64,000 bases of DNA from Parapristionchus giblindavisi. Lineage: Eukaryota; Nematoda; Chromadorea; Rhabditida; Diplogasteridae. The stretch lies in contig CALSFV010000339.1 of assembly GCA_943737045.1 (NCBI GenBank), positions 124,001 to 188,000 of the forward strand, written 5' to 3'. Both the position numbers and the translations under genes were made by a program. Within the stretch, counting starts at the first letter, position 1, and each line of letters starts with the position of its first letter. Shown in pieces: positions 19,957 through 31,757 of the stretch. The notes beneath the pieces are model-generated. The model worked only from the letters and a program-made list of their open reading frames with translations, did not search any database and had not been told where the DNA came from.

Positions 19957-22900
19957 CTTCACTACTTCTATTCTACTTGGTATGGTACACCATCTTATTG
20001 TCCCTTTCTGTCCCTCTCATACGAGTCCAAATCGTCTTCATCCTTCCTCCTCCTCCTCTTCTTCTTCTTCTCCAACTTCCTCCTCACTCTTGTTCTTTAA
20101 ACTTCAATTAATCCGAAATTGAGACAACATCTAGCGCATATTCAATATTATCCAATAAGGGATTCATTTCCTCATCTTCCTCCATTATGACCATTAAACC
20201 AATCCTTATACCACATATTCCAATCTCATCTCATCCACGTCACAACAACAACACAACAGAAATCAAACAATCAACTACACATGACTATTTTCATCACAGA
20301 TGTGGGATTATAACAATAGAAGCACACAAGGGATACGATATACTCTTCGTGTCAGTCATTACCGTAACCCTGGAGACAGAGTTAGTGAAGATCCAGAGTG
20401 ATTGTCCTGTCACATGCTCCAATGGGCACCCCAAACGTTTCATTCGTATAATACAAGAGCTCATGAAACTAAAACTACAAATATATTGTAGTTGTCGAAC
20501 TACGGTAGGAGAGAAAGAAAGAGAGCAACAAGCTAATCGACAATCAAGAAAACATACATGCAAAGGGATGATAGAGGAAAGTTTGGCTACCGTATACAAA
20601 ACTAAGAGAATTAGTAGAATGTATGTTGTGAGATCATTACCATATCTATATTTTGATTAATAAAGCTTCAACTCTTATTTCTTCGGATCAGGATCCAAAT
20701 GTTAATCTTAATCTCATTGCAATGAATCCAATCAACAGAAAAGGTCAGGATTAATCCCAAAATAGATAGAAGAGATAATCGAAAATGTGAAGAAAGTGAA
20801 GATCATCGAACGTGATGTTGATATGGTAGAAGGATTTTTCAAAGAGAGGACGGAATAAGGAGGAATGAATATTGACCAAGTCGACGATGACTACGATAAA
20901 GAAGATGAGGAAAAGAGGAAAAAAGAATAAAGTACTTCTATCCTCTTGGAATGGTGTGGATTAGACGAAATGGAGAAGAAGACGAGTAGTTTGAATACGA
21001 AGAACGAAGAAGGACCGAAGGAACGAAATGAATATATCCATGGGATGAACCCTTCTTCTTCTTCTTCTTATTCACTTCTTTTCATTCACTATCCATTCCG
21101 TCTAAGAGGATATTCTTCCACGTATATCTCTTCTTCCTTCTCATATTGAGAAGATATGAGAGAAGGCTATGCGAAGAAAGCTTGAACTCTAGCCCCGATA
21201 TGAGAGAAAGAGTGAAAGAAAGATGATGATGATGACGATTATGAAGAGACCGAGGAGTAGGACTGAGAGAAATGCTAGAGAGTGGAGGGGAACTCAGGTG
21301 TTTGAATCCATGCATGATCCAAGTAAAATTCGTGCAATTAGTGGCATGATCATGCAGGGAATATACTCGAATCATGCATGGATTATCCGTGATCATGCAT
21401 GGATTCTGTCATTCCATGCATGATCACGGAAAATTCGTGCATGATCACGGAAGATCCCTGCATGATCACGAACGATGGATATTCCATGCATGATCATGCA
21501 TGGAATGTCGAATCATGCATGATTATACTTGTATTCGTGATCATGCAAGGATTTCAACACCAGAGAATGGAGAGGGGGGAATATAGTAAATGGAGTAAAG
21601 TGTAGATAGATTCATATACAAGATGAGCAGAGATTGAGAGAAGTGAATGAAGACCTCCATCAATCTCATCAATCTAGCCTTATCTCTAATATATCCACGG
21701 AAGTGATAAGAAGGAAGTGGACGACTGCGTACCACGCATGTGTAATATCCGGAAAATAGCTGTGTGACCTGCACCATGTAAAAATCAAAATTTGACATTA
21801 GTCCCCACAAAACTACGATGTCTGGCAGCCTACAAGTTCTACACATGTATGGCTGCGTGTGCAAAGGTCATTGTAGGGTTGCCCACCATGTACAACCAAT
21901 AACGCTTATGCTTACGTCAAAGTTTGCAAAGGAATGAAGAGGGGACGAACGTTAGTGTCATTCAACCAAATAAAGTAAGAAGCAGTACAGTGCGTCATGG
22001 TACATACCATGGGAGGGAAGGAAGAAGACGATTACTAACAAGTATGGACATCCATCTCTAAGAGAGACGAAGAGGAGGACTTGTTTCCACTTCTTCGTCG
22101 TCTTCTTCCAAACGATGTGCCATCATGAATTGGGATGTCACTTCTCTCCCCATCTCCTACTCTTTCTCTCTCCTCCTCCTCTTTCTCTATGTCTCTCAGT
22201 ATGTACAAGAGGAAGAAAAGTAAGATTAGGTGCAGCTCATAGCTCATAATGAACATAACAATGCACGAGAGATTCAATATTTCATTCAACAAATTCAAGC
22301 AAGTGAAATTCAGGAGAGAAATTGCACGCAAATCCCTAGTTTCAAGATGAACCGATATGATCACTAGTCCAAATTGTACAGGTAATATGATAATGAGTGT
22401 TACAATCATAGCAAGAAAAAGCCGTTGAAAGATTTTCGCAAAGCGTGTGGGAGGGGTACAGACGCGATTAGCGTTATATAGATCGAACGAATCCTCACAA
22501 TGATGAAAACTATCTAGACCATTGAGTGAAAGGAGGTAGAATATAATCATATACGGATTCCTCCCATCTTCATTCTAACTGGAGAGATAGAGAGTTCGAG
22601 CTTCACACTCATATGTAATCCGACACAACAACTGCATAATCATATGATATGCAATACCGATTATCTTCTTCTTCTGTCTTATCCTCTGTACCATAAACAA
22701 TCAACAAGGGTCATATGAGATGATTGATAGATTATACGAGAATTATTCTTTTAAACGTTGTCTTTAAATCTTGTTCAAAATGCGTGCGTTCAAATCGGAC
22801 CAACTTTTCTTTTGAGTATGTCAAACAACAAAAAGTATCACCCATTTCCAATCGGTTCCTTTTCAAGTTTTGCTATCTTGAAAGTTCTTTGTCAAAAAAA

Positions 22901-25900
22901 GATACGAGAAGAGGAAAACAATTGACATGAGCATATCCTCAAAACAACAAATTGAACCCAGAATGTCTATATAATTGTGGTTCCATCAAGCCCAGAAAAC
23001 GAATATAAGAGGAGCCCATATAAAGGGGCGGGGCTCATTGGATCAACTTCTATCACTTATCTTTTGCAGGAGCAAATAAAGGCAAACTTTTAGATATGAA
23101 TGCTTCGGAACATACTGATGTTGTGTTTATTAGTGAATGGTAAAGAAGAACCAGCTAACGAAAGATGCGTGAGAAAGGTAAGGAAAGATATAAAAATACG
23201 AGTAGACTTTCCAGGAAAAAAGTTCATAATCAGTATGAGCCCATTCATTGGACCGTGTCTCTCTCACACCACGTCCTATTTTTACTTCCATGGATTTACT
23301 ACTGATTCACGATTTTACTGATTCATCAAGTTGTCGGAAAACATGCCATTAAAAAGATCTAATACAGCAAAATTTAAATAGGAACTAAAAAGATGATATG
23401 AAATCTAGCTGACACCCACAAAGAGCCAGAGAAAGATTTGAATACGAGGACTTGATTTATGAGAGGGAATCAAAGAATAAAAAGAGTGTGAAGAGTAAAG
23501 TGAGAAGAGGAAGAGGAATGGGAATAAATATATCCATCACAATACATCACTGAATGCTGGGGGGGGGATATCCATTGAGGATCGGAGAGTGGAACGAATG
23601 GAGAAGAAAACCATCAACTATCGGATGTTGTTCTGTGTGTACGTGTGTGCACTTCCCCTTACGAAGATATCGACAAAGATCAAAGATCAAAATAGACTAA
23701 TGAAGGAGAAGAAGAGGAGTATGTAATAGGGACAAAGTGAAGACTCCAAATTTAAACAGACAGCGAACAAGAGTTCACTTACTTTCGGCTCTCTCATCCT
23801 CTTCCTTTCTCTACTCTCTAAATTGACTAAAGATTGAGTCGAGAGAGACGTACCGATTGAAACAAGTGATAGGGGAAAGAAGTGTAGAGAGAGAGAGAAT
23901 ACAATATAATAAAGCATCATCATCAAATTGTATCGGAATCACGTATCCAAAACATATGGAATACAATTTCCGATAGGAAATGAAGTTGTCCCAAAGATGA
24001 AATAGCTTTCACAAATAAATACTACATACTAATATCGGACATGTAGTGTTATCCACGTTGAATAATCATATTCAAACAATTATACGAATAAGAGATCAAT
24101 GAAATAGAAATCGTCTAAACATCACAAATCGATATCAACAATACCCTACCGTACACCAAATACTTCCTTCTAGGACTCAATAAAGTACTACTAGAATGGA
24201 GGAGTCTTTCGAATTTCTAACTTGACATTTCTGGAAATAAAATAAAACCGAGAAAGTGATGGGATGGAGAGAGAGCGAGGACAAGTCTTCGTGGCTCTCC
24301 CTTGAGGGACAAGGAGAGGGAGAGGGAGAGGGATGAGATAAGAGTAGAAGATATAGAGAGAGAGAGAGAGTAAAGATAATGAAGAAAATGCAAGAGATTG
24401 AAGAAATCAAGAAGGAAGGAAATCAAAAGAGACGGCAGAGTAAATGAATTAATGACATTCAAATATCAGTCAGAAAGTACTCCAGACTTTGTGGGGATGG
24501 AGAAAGAGACGAGAGAGAGAGAGAGAGAAGCAGAGGGATCTATGTATGGAATAAGAGAGAGAGGCCCTACGATAATTACAAAGGGGAACAAGTAGAGACA
24601 ATAGTTGTTTAAAGAAGAAGAATACAGAATTGAAACGACCGCATTGAGGAGATGAGGAGTAAAGAACATGTAGAAGTGATAATATGAGAAGATGAATTCA
24701 TTCAATATCTAAACGTCATCTTTTTACAGGGGAGGGGCATTCCACAAAATTTCGAAAAGGCCTAATTTTACAGGGGGCACTCCCATGTTGGCGCCCATGT
24801 ATGATATCTATAAAGATCAGATGAGACTTGGATAGTAAGATAGATAAATAGAATGAGAGAGACACCCAGAGGGTTCATGTTTCAGGATTATCACTTCTAA
24901 AAAAAACAGCATCAAAGGACGAGACTGAGTATCCTAATATAGAAATCCGCAGATTGAATATCATCTGTGATGAGATGAAAGAGGCTCTGATAGATATGTA
25001 GTACAATTGGGGGCAGATGGTACAGACGAACATGGTACCAGGAGAATCCGTCTTTCAAGAGATGTACTTCCCAAACAATTGTGATGGAATATCTGATTAG
25101 TTTCCCCCAACATTGCAATCCATATTTTACGCGAACGTGTAGAGTTAGAGTGATTGTGAAGACAGTATCACATAATTTACATAGAGACCATAATGAGGAA
25201 TGAATGATAGAAGAAGGAGAAGGGGGATAATCGAGTCATTAAATAATGATGAGATCAGATTGACTTATATTCAGACAGATGGGTTGAGATACAGACATGA
25301 ACATGATACCAGGAGGATTCATGCTTCGACAACAATTCTTTCCGAACAATTGCAGCGATATATTTGATGCAAGGTGCACATGCTCAATAAAAACCATCAT
25401 CATACTTTTTATATGACCGTATTTTGAATTCGCCTTTCAAAGTATAAAATACGATAAAAGGTACAAATAAAATAGGGACTTCTCCGTCTAAACTAATCGA
25501 GTCCTCTTCCATGTCCGTTTTCTTACTATTCCCTATAGAGAGAGGGAGGGGGACATCAAGTAAGGGATTGTATCCTCATAAAATAAGCAGAATATGATGA
25601 ACACAAAGACTATGGGGTAGATGAATACACAAATCTAATCATTACTTCACTCTGAATTGGTTTCATCACTAAATGCGCTCAATAGGTGTACGGTATCCAC
25701 CTACACAATCTATCGATTGTTTCATTCATTTTCATCTAATTAATCTTATTTTACTTGTAGGAATCGATTAAATAAATATTGTAAACAATACATCTACAAT
25801 ACGTGTATACACTTATAATGGAGGGGACAACATGAGAAAATGGAGTCGTCGGAAAAGAACAGAAATAGAAATAGAGGAAGGGAGGATGGAAGATGAGAAC

Positions 25901-27653
25901 AATGGAGGAAAGAATCAAGAGAGAATGAAATAGAATAGAACTCTCATGGAGATTACATTGTAGATGAAGGGAAAACAATGTTTTAGACGAAATATGAGAT
26001 GATAAATGTCCTTTGGAAGACTTAGACTATGATGAATTGGGTGAGATAGAGAGAATGAATGAATAGAGATTGAGTTATGATCATTCATATATGTGAACAT
26101 TCTTTTCTCCTCTCAATATAATCCCTTCTAAGATAGAAAAGATGAAGAAGTCACTTCATCATTTGGAATATATTACATGTACACAATATGGACAAAGACT
26201 CGGATTTACCACAAATAATATATTATTGTATATTTATTAAATACTAATATTTACATCTATATTCATTGCTACCATTTAGTCGATAACTTCGTACAAACGC
26301 GAGCTACAATAATCTTTACACAGAAATACAGACATTAAGCCAGAAACCGTAAACAAATCATTGGTCAGATATTGATGATTTAATTAAAGACTCCTTCTAC
26401 GTACCAAGATCTTAAGGTAACATCTGTCGATAGCTTCAAATAGAAATTGTTCGACTATTGCATCATTTAATTATTTTATAAATGCTTACTTACACGGGAA
26501 AGCATAACGAGTTAAATATACATTAGTTGACAAAAACAAGAAGCGCAGTTTGCAATAAATTAAATATTATGATTTTTTTGCTATTCTTTAGTTACTAAAG
26601 AATAGTAAACATTTACTATTCTTTAGTTGCTTTGTAGATGCAATAAAGTCCCCTCAACATTTGTTTTTTTTCTTATTTTACCGGAAGTGCTTACACCTAT
26701 CTACTAATCATGTTGTACGAACTAATTATAAGAAAACTTCAGTATTGTTTAGTACAACATCTACGGCATTAACAAAAACTACAGTATTCAACTGAGTAAT
26801 TAACTAAGTAAAGTATACGGTAGCTATAGTAATTGCTGATAGAGCGATAAACGACAGGTAATGTATCTATGAAGTGATCTGGAGTCGAAATGAATGATCT
26901 TTGGATTCCCTTTGTTTGTTTAAGATTTGATAGGGGAAGTGAAAGAATGATGGATAGATTGAGTAGGTGGGAGAAGGTTTCAGATTACGAAGAGAATATT
27001 CTATATGAAATGAAACATACGTTCTATCATTTCCAACGAAGTCGAACCATCCTGCATCATTCTGTGATTCGTCGAAGGGACCAAGACGAACCTAAACAAT
27101 ATTATTTTACATTATTTTACTTATAAATGATCCAAAACACTGTAGTCAGCAACTGATATCTATCAATGGAACTTGATACACAAAAAAAACAGAAAAAATG
27201 TGAGCTAGTTTAATTTGCCTATATCTTCGAAAAATCATACCTGCTTGCAGAGAGCCATGAACTTGAGACGCTCTTCGTACGATACGCCGAGCTCACCAGA
27301 ATTCTCGGCATCTTCAAAATATACAATAACTATTACTATGATCGATAACCTGCATAATTTACCGTAAATAATTATTATTTACGGGACGAAAACTAAAACA
27401 ATTTGCATGAATATACATTTTTGAAAGAAATGTTTTGAAACATGATTCAATAGCGATTAGGAACTAGACCGTATTAATAGTTAAAACAACTATGATTAAC
27501 AATAGTTGAGGAATACTCACCCCTGTAGAATCGTACTGCAAGCTTGTAGAGATCTTCTACGGGGAGGCCAAATTCCTTATAGACGAGGTCTTCCTCAGAG
27601 AGGATAACAGCTCCTTCAGGATTGTTATTCATTCCAATCGTCTCCTCAGTCAT
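8321..27653 (-). CDS. ACBD3: Golgi resident protein GCP60 / ACBD3 orthologue (ACB + GOLD domains)
   Basis: Peripheral Golgi scaffold; ACBD3 in other animals binds giantin and PI4KB. Exons from the 5' end: 27653-27521 (start [11 protein letters not shown], then [18 protein letters not shown]), 27311-27241 ([14 protein letters not shown]), 18324-18253 ([19 protein letters not shown]), 18092-18030, 17869-17768, 17688-17601 (Q-rich [10 protein letters not shown]), 11023-10967 ([16 protein letters not shown], nearly identical to human), 10863-10737 (acidic), 9469-9348, 9303-9190 ([20 protein letters not shown]), 8985-8857 ([17 protein letters not shown]), 8693-8589 ([18 protein letters not shown]) and 8404-8321 ([16 protein letters not shown], ending VYYSK-stop). 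The last five form the GOLD domain. The central ACB exon expected between CKQ and KAWREL was not found in the 18325-27240 intron. An upstream 5' exon is also possible. Introns of 6.6 and 8.9 kb host other genes. Confidence 0.93.
12128..16594 (+). CDS. F-box / leucine-rich-repeat protein nested in an ACBD3 intron
   Basis: Probable substrate adaptor of an SCF ubiquitin ligase. The first exon (12128-12235) encodes an F-box: [18 protein letters not shown], then [17 protein letters not shown]. Further exons lie at about 12894-12974, 13021-13145, 13637-13781, 13860-13999, 14047-14165, 14210-14334, 14768-14928, 15005-15105, 15168-15279, 15461-15592, 15849-15939 and 16511-16594. They encode leucine-rich repeats of the AMN1/FBXL type, such as [32 protein letters not shown] and [19 protein letters not shown]. 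The C-terminus is a basic linker ([14 protein letters not shown]) and a short tail ending LIQLVY-stop. The gene sits wholly inside one intron of the minus-strand ACBD3 gene. The phase at the 13781/13860 junction does not close cleanly, so that edge is uncertain or damaged. Confidence 0.8.
14541..14612 (-). repeat. tRNA-like (SINE-type) sequence in an F-box gene intron
   Basis: On the minus strand there is a box A-like TTAGCGTAGTGGT and, about 40 bases later, a perfect box B GGTTCGAATCC. The 7-base acceptor segments (TTTCCCT and TGCCGAA) do not pair and the anticodon stem is poor. It is therefore a tRNA-derived repeat or pseudogene rather than a working tRNA. Confidence 0.5.
17385..17528. repeat. 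Short foldback MITE in an ACBD3 intron
   Basis: About 145 bp; nearly every base of the left half pairs with the right half. Left end TGGCCGTATGCAAGAACA, right end the reverse complement of TGGCCGTATACAAGAACA. Each arm carries TGACGTCA, the cyclic-AMP response element core, beside a CGTAGGCGGAGG stem. The loop is about 8 bases. No coding capacity. Target duplication unclear. Confidence 0.85.
19925..19965. repeat. CT dinucleotide tract
   Basis: Run of CT dinucleotides (TCTCTCTC...) of about 36 bases in a pyrimidine-rich stretch of an ACBD3 intron. Confidence 0.8.
21305..21548. repeat. Cluster of GATCATGCATG-type motifs
   Basis: About a dozen copies, in both orientations, of a unit made from CATGCATGATC and GTGATCATGCA fall within 240 bp. 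Spacing is irregular, about 15-30 bases. The unit is itself nearly palindromic. It lies inside the 8.9 kb ACBD3 intron. Confidence 0.8.
22035..22577 (-). CDS. Possible multi-TM (chemoreceptor-like) terminal exon nested in ACBD3 intron
   Basis: A 171-codon frame that can extend upstream to a TTAG acceptor at about 22578. It begins [15 protein letters not shown] and includes two clear hydrophobic helices: [20 protein letters not shown] and, after [27 protein letters not shown] third hydrophobic run is followed by a highly charged tail ([12 protein letters not shown]) and ends MDVHTC-stop. This resembles part of a nematode serpentine receptor but cannot be assigned to a family. Upstream exons on the same strand (for example a frame at 22583-22700 and weak ones at 24912-25118 and 25250-25380) could not be confirmed. 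It may be a fragment or pseudogene. Confidence 0.4.
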
Positions 27654-28039
27654 ATCACCTATAATCATTGAATGATTAAACTCAATCTATAAAATACAAA
27701 TCACTTTAAAGCACAATAGAAACGGAAAACTATCGCAGAATCTACCGAAAATTCCACGTAATGCGCAAAAGTTTGATTTCTTTCCATACCGTAGACCAGA
27801 GAAACTTTACATGTCCGATTTATTTCAATCGTGAACTAACTTTTATTTTTCATTATTTTCAGAATTTCTTTTTGGAAAAAAAACTAAAACTTATTTATTT
27901 ATTTATTTGATACACCCGTGAGAAATATATAACTCCTCCTAACCTTCGATAACTGAGCATAGGGCTAAGGGATGGGGTTTAACTTGTTAAGAAAAAACGA
28001 GATAACAAAAAGAAGTGAGAAACAAAAACAACAAAAGCA

Positions 28040-28205
28040 TTCGGCCGCCCGCATAATATGATACTCATTTGATGCGTTGCTATTGTTGCCGAACGCGTTG
28101 CGGAATTACGTGCCTCCGCCGTAACCCCCTCCGCCGCGTCTGCATCGTTACGGCGGAGGTTACGGTGTAGGCGCGTAAGGCAAATGTAACGCGTTCGTTA
28201 ACGAT
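28040..28205. repeat. GC-rich imperfect inverted repeat
   Basis: A block with CGTTGCGGAATTACGTGCCTCCGCC on one side and CGGCGGAGGTTACGGTGTAGGCGCG on the other. The two halves can pair into a hairpin, and base composition is far above the AT-rich surroundings. Probably a MITE remnant upstream of ACBD3. Confidence 0.6.
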
Positions 28206-28429
28206 GAATAGGGTGAATGAATAGGGAAGCAAAGTTAGAATCTTTTCTCTAGATTATAACGGACTTTTCGAATTTCGCCGATATTTGTCCTGATCAATGC
28301 GGAAATGTGTTTTTTTTTTCGGGTTTAAACTTCTTTTATCATTGCTAGGGGAAAGTATTCACGGCGGCTCAATGATAGTAACTAAGAAGCTCTTGCCGGA
28401 GGAAGAAAGTATCGCAAACTGAGTGATGA

Positions 28430-28650
28430 TATTGTCCGTATAAAATGTACTTGCATAATTGCATTGCTACTGCTGCTAAACAGAGGAAGAACTATCGATT
28501 AACTCCCCATTCTTTCCTCCTTTCCTTCCTCGCTCTCTCTGATCTACCTACTCTCTCACCGGTGCTCTCTCTCTAAACATAGAAATTCATTGTGGCAGTG
28601 GTTGGCTACTCTCGTACCAAATAAACAAGTGTATTTTATACGGTCAATAA
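28430..28650. repeat. MITE copy 1 with CCGTATAAAAT ends
   Basis: The left end ATTGTCCGTATAAAATGTAC is matched in inverse at the right by GTATTTTATACGGTCAATA. A second member of the family is at 29005-29287 and shares both ends plus the internal GTGGTTGGCTACTCTCGTA block. No open frame of interest. Confidence 0.75.
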
Positions 28651-28750
28651 GCACTAAAACATCTAGATTCTCCCAGCGCGAAAGTTGACTACGGTATATC
28701 TGGGCGCTCGCTTCTGACTAAACCTATCATCGTGTTTTACGATTCGCGAG

Positions 28751-28825
28751 ACATGCCGATATGGCTTAGTGAGTCGAGCTTTTGTGTATCTATCGGAACC
28801 TCGTAGGTTCGAATCCCGCCCAGTG
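28751..28825 (+). repeat. tRNA-like (SINE-type) sequence
   Basis: Box A-like TGGCTTAGTGAG followed by a perfect box B GGTTCGAATCC at normal spacing. The acceptor arm does not close, so this is a tRNA-derived repeat rather than a functional tRNA. Confidence 0.5.
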
Positions 28826-29004
28826 CAAATCAACTTTGCCTATTTTTCGTAATGCAAGAGGCTTCAAGCCAAAGTTAAATGTAGGGATTTCTCTTCATTG
28901 AACCGCCGTGGTATTTTTCAATTTAACATTACTTTTCAGTCTCGTCTCGCTCTGAATCAGAGATGGTATTAACGATTAACGAATTAACGAAAATCGTTAA
29001 TTTT

Positions 29005-29287
29005 ATTGTGCGTATAAAATGTACTTGCATAAGAAAATGACAAACAGTGCTAACGAACGGAAGTCACAATCGAGAGGTGGTCGAGATGTAGCCTTCTACA
29101 TCTCGCCCCGCCTCTCGATTGTCTCTCCGCTGCCTCTCTCTAACCCGGCTGACCTTCGCCGCGCGCTATATTATATATAAAAGAGATCGGCATAGTTTCT
29201 GAACCATGCAAAACAAGAAAGTCTCTTGTGGGAGTGGTTGGCTACTCTCGTACCAAATAAACAAGTGTATTTTATACGGTCAATAAC
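29005..29287. repeat. MITE copy 2 with CCGTATAAAAT ends, nested in hAT-like element
   Basis: Same ends as the 28430-28650 copy (ATTGTGCGTATAAAATGTAC and its inverse). It also has its own inner hairpin: CAATCGAGAGGTGGTCGAG pairs with CTCGCCCCGCCTCTCGATTG. A TATATATAAAAGAG stretch precedes the shared GTGGTTGGCTACTCTCGTA block. Confidence 0.75.
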
Positions 29288-29635
29288 GATATTTTTCGTT
29301 AAATTTTAACGATTAACGAATTAACGAAAATAAGTTAATTTTCGTTAACTTTTTCGTTAATGAAAATGAGCGTTTGGATGCTGGAGAAGCGTATTTTCTT
29401 ACAAATTAGCACCCCTATTCTAGGCAAAATCTATTTTTTTGTCCAAATTCTATTTTTTTTTCAGTTTTTAAAGCTGTATTCGTTTAAAAACAATCGATAT
29501 ATCGATTTATGGGACATCGCTGTTCATGTTGTTCTAATAAATAAACACGTTTGGAAAAATTTTCATATTTTGTGCATTAACGAAAGTTAACGAAAATTAA
29601 CGACTTATTTTTCGTTAATTTAACGACTAATGCAG

Positions 29636-30083
29636 TGTTCAGAACTTGGAAAATGCACGAAAATGCGGAAAATGCTGTTCAAAAGTTCCGCCGGAAAATG
29701 CTCTGAAAATGCTCATTTTCGAGGATTTTAAGCAAATTTTAATGTTTTTTTGTTTAATATCAACGTTTATTGGTTGCAAACAGTGTTTTGGACGCATTTT
29801 ATTGATGATAAGTGATAATTTTAAATATAGACTCGCTAGGTTGATTTTTCGCAGCATTTTCGTTGATTTTCGGCTTAAAGTGCTCAAAAAAGGATCATAC
29901 GATATTTATTTCAGCAGCATACTTTATAAATGACCTAAGTTAGCTGTTTTCCATGAAACAACGAGGGTCAACGATTTTAAAGTGTATAAAGCCATCTTTT
30001 TCGATCCAAAATCGAGCATTTTCCACCTGAACTTTTGAACAGCATTTTCCGCATTTTCTTGCATTTTCCAAGTTCTGAACACA
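29636..30083. repeat. Inverted-repeat element nested in hAT-like element
   Basis: The left end GTGTTCAGAACTTGGAAAA and the right end TTTTCCAAGTTCTGAACAC are inverted copies, continuing inward through AATGCGGAAAATGCTGTTC. The interior is AT-rich with no transposase. It lies wholly within the hAT-like element at 28958-30131, so it inserted later. Confidence 0.85.
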
Positions 30084-31000
30084 GCAACGAAAATTACAAT
30101 TAACGAAAATTTTCATTAACGAACATCTCTGCTCTGAATCCTCTGGTGATATCGACAAAGAGATCGCCCGAACTCATCCTTATTCGATCGATCGATGAGT
30201 CCCTGACGGGATCGGTCTCGAAGATGGTCTAGTGAGGATTACGGTAGACCAAGGATCGATATTGATTGATTACGTTATTGTCGTTGTGTGTACTTGTACT
30301 TGAGGTTGTATAACGGTGCAATTAATGCAAGTATGTCAATCGATCTCAATTAACCGATAGTTTTGTTTTTGTGCGTATGTTATTGATTGATTTTGTAAAC
30401 TTTTTTTCTTAAAGATATGAATTTATATTGGGAAATTTCGAAATATTTGGGAATATTGAGCTACTTCCTAGGAATACTTCCTGGGTTATCTCGTTCTATT
30501 CTTCTTGATTCAGTTTCATGATTCGAAAAGGATCAAGTGTTTGATACTAAAGGACGTCTTAAATAGTTGTACAGAAGAAAATCGACGAAGAATTATTCAA
30601 GATAGACATTGTACAGTATCGACCAAACGTTAAAACCCTTCGTTTTCAGGCTACATGGCCCACATTTCTGGAGAGATGTGGACCAACTTTGAACATTGAT
30701 ATCTTTACATGCAAATAGAGATTACTTGCACTTATATTTTGAACAATGAATATGTATATTTCTAGTGATCCTTCTTTCATTTTTCATTTCATTCTTCTCG
30801 TTTCCTTCTCTCGATATCGGCTGATCCATCTCGTACAATGTATGAATTTAATCTTTTTTCGAATGAATTTCACTGTTTCAGAAGTTCGAGTTTCACGTAA
30901 TTGCTAAGAAATATTTATTACATTAATGTTCTGGAGTAGTGCCTAATTTTAACGAATACAAGTTATCTTGGTTGTTATTATTGTACTATTCACACTAACA

Positions 31001-31400
31001 AGGGAATGCCCTGAGTCCACAATCACCGATCAGGCCCAAATTTTTACTGGAGGTACACTTCATATAGGGATAATGTTTGGTGGTATCAAAAATTGCTAAA
31101 CTCTTTGAAATTTTAAAATTAATTTAAAAATCGACAAAAATACAGCGTGAACACTTTCAAAACCGATGTTTAGCAATCAAATTTGCATATGTTACTTTTT
31201 CACTCTGATTACGATGTTATGGTGTTATTTCTGGTAAAGATGTGCACTCAGTAAATTTTATTCTCGATTTTTAAAAATAAATTTAAAATTCCACAGATGA
31301 GTTTAGCAATTTCTGATACCGCCAAACATCATCCCTATTTGAAGTGTACTTCAGTAAAACTTTTGACTTGATCGGTGAATGTGGCCTCAGGGCATTTCCT
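31001..31400. repeat. MITE with long terminal inverted repeats
   Basis: The left end AGGGAATGCCCTGAGTCCAC continues through TCACCGATCA, GGTACACTTCATATAGGGAT and ATTGCTAAACTC. The right end is an imperfect reverse complement of the same order. About 110 bp per arm. No coding capacity. Confidence 0.8.
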
Positions 31401-31757
31401 TTTAAGTTCCCGCAGGTCAGTTTTTGTTTAAATCTGCACAACGTAATATAAGCTTCACTTTTCGCACAGTAACAGGGCCCGTTACTGTGCGGAAAGACGA
31501 CAAATGTCTTTCATCTTAATGCCTTTCAGCAAACGAGTAAAATTACCGGCCGGCCGGTGAATGGGAAAGGGTGATTGGGGTTTGGTTGGGTTGGTTGTGG
31601 GGAGGATGGGTAGACAACAATTCCTTGATTATCTAAGGAGATGGGAAATGATAAACTGTATTAACCTACTCCGTAATCTTTATTTTATGTCGAAAATTCG
31701 AAAAATTAGTTAACAAAGAGGCGAGGGAAGATTTATCCCTATGAGAAAACAAAAATT

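Larger units (their letters stand above)
28958..30131. mobile_element. hAT-like non-autonomous transposon with 8 bp target duplication
   Basis: The ends are CAGAGATGGTATTAACG at the left and CGTTAAT...CATCTCTG at the right (inverted). They are flanked on both sides by the same 8 bases, CTCTGAAT (28950-28957 and 30132-30139). CAGAGATG ends and an 8 bp duplication are the pattern of hAT elements. The body is rich in ATTAACGAA/TTCGTTAAT motifs and contains two nested elements: the MITE at 29005-29287 and the foldback at 29636-30083. No transposase frame is present. Confidence 0.88.

Noticed and set aside
19288..20660. Overlapping frames of 126, 88, 81, 157 and 101 codons in the ACBD3 intron
   Set aside because: Composition follows CT/GA-rich DNA, with no recognisable domain and no consistent exon structure.
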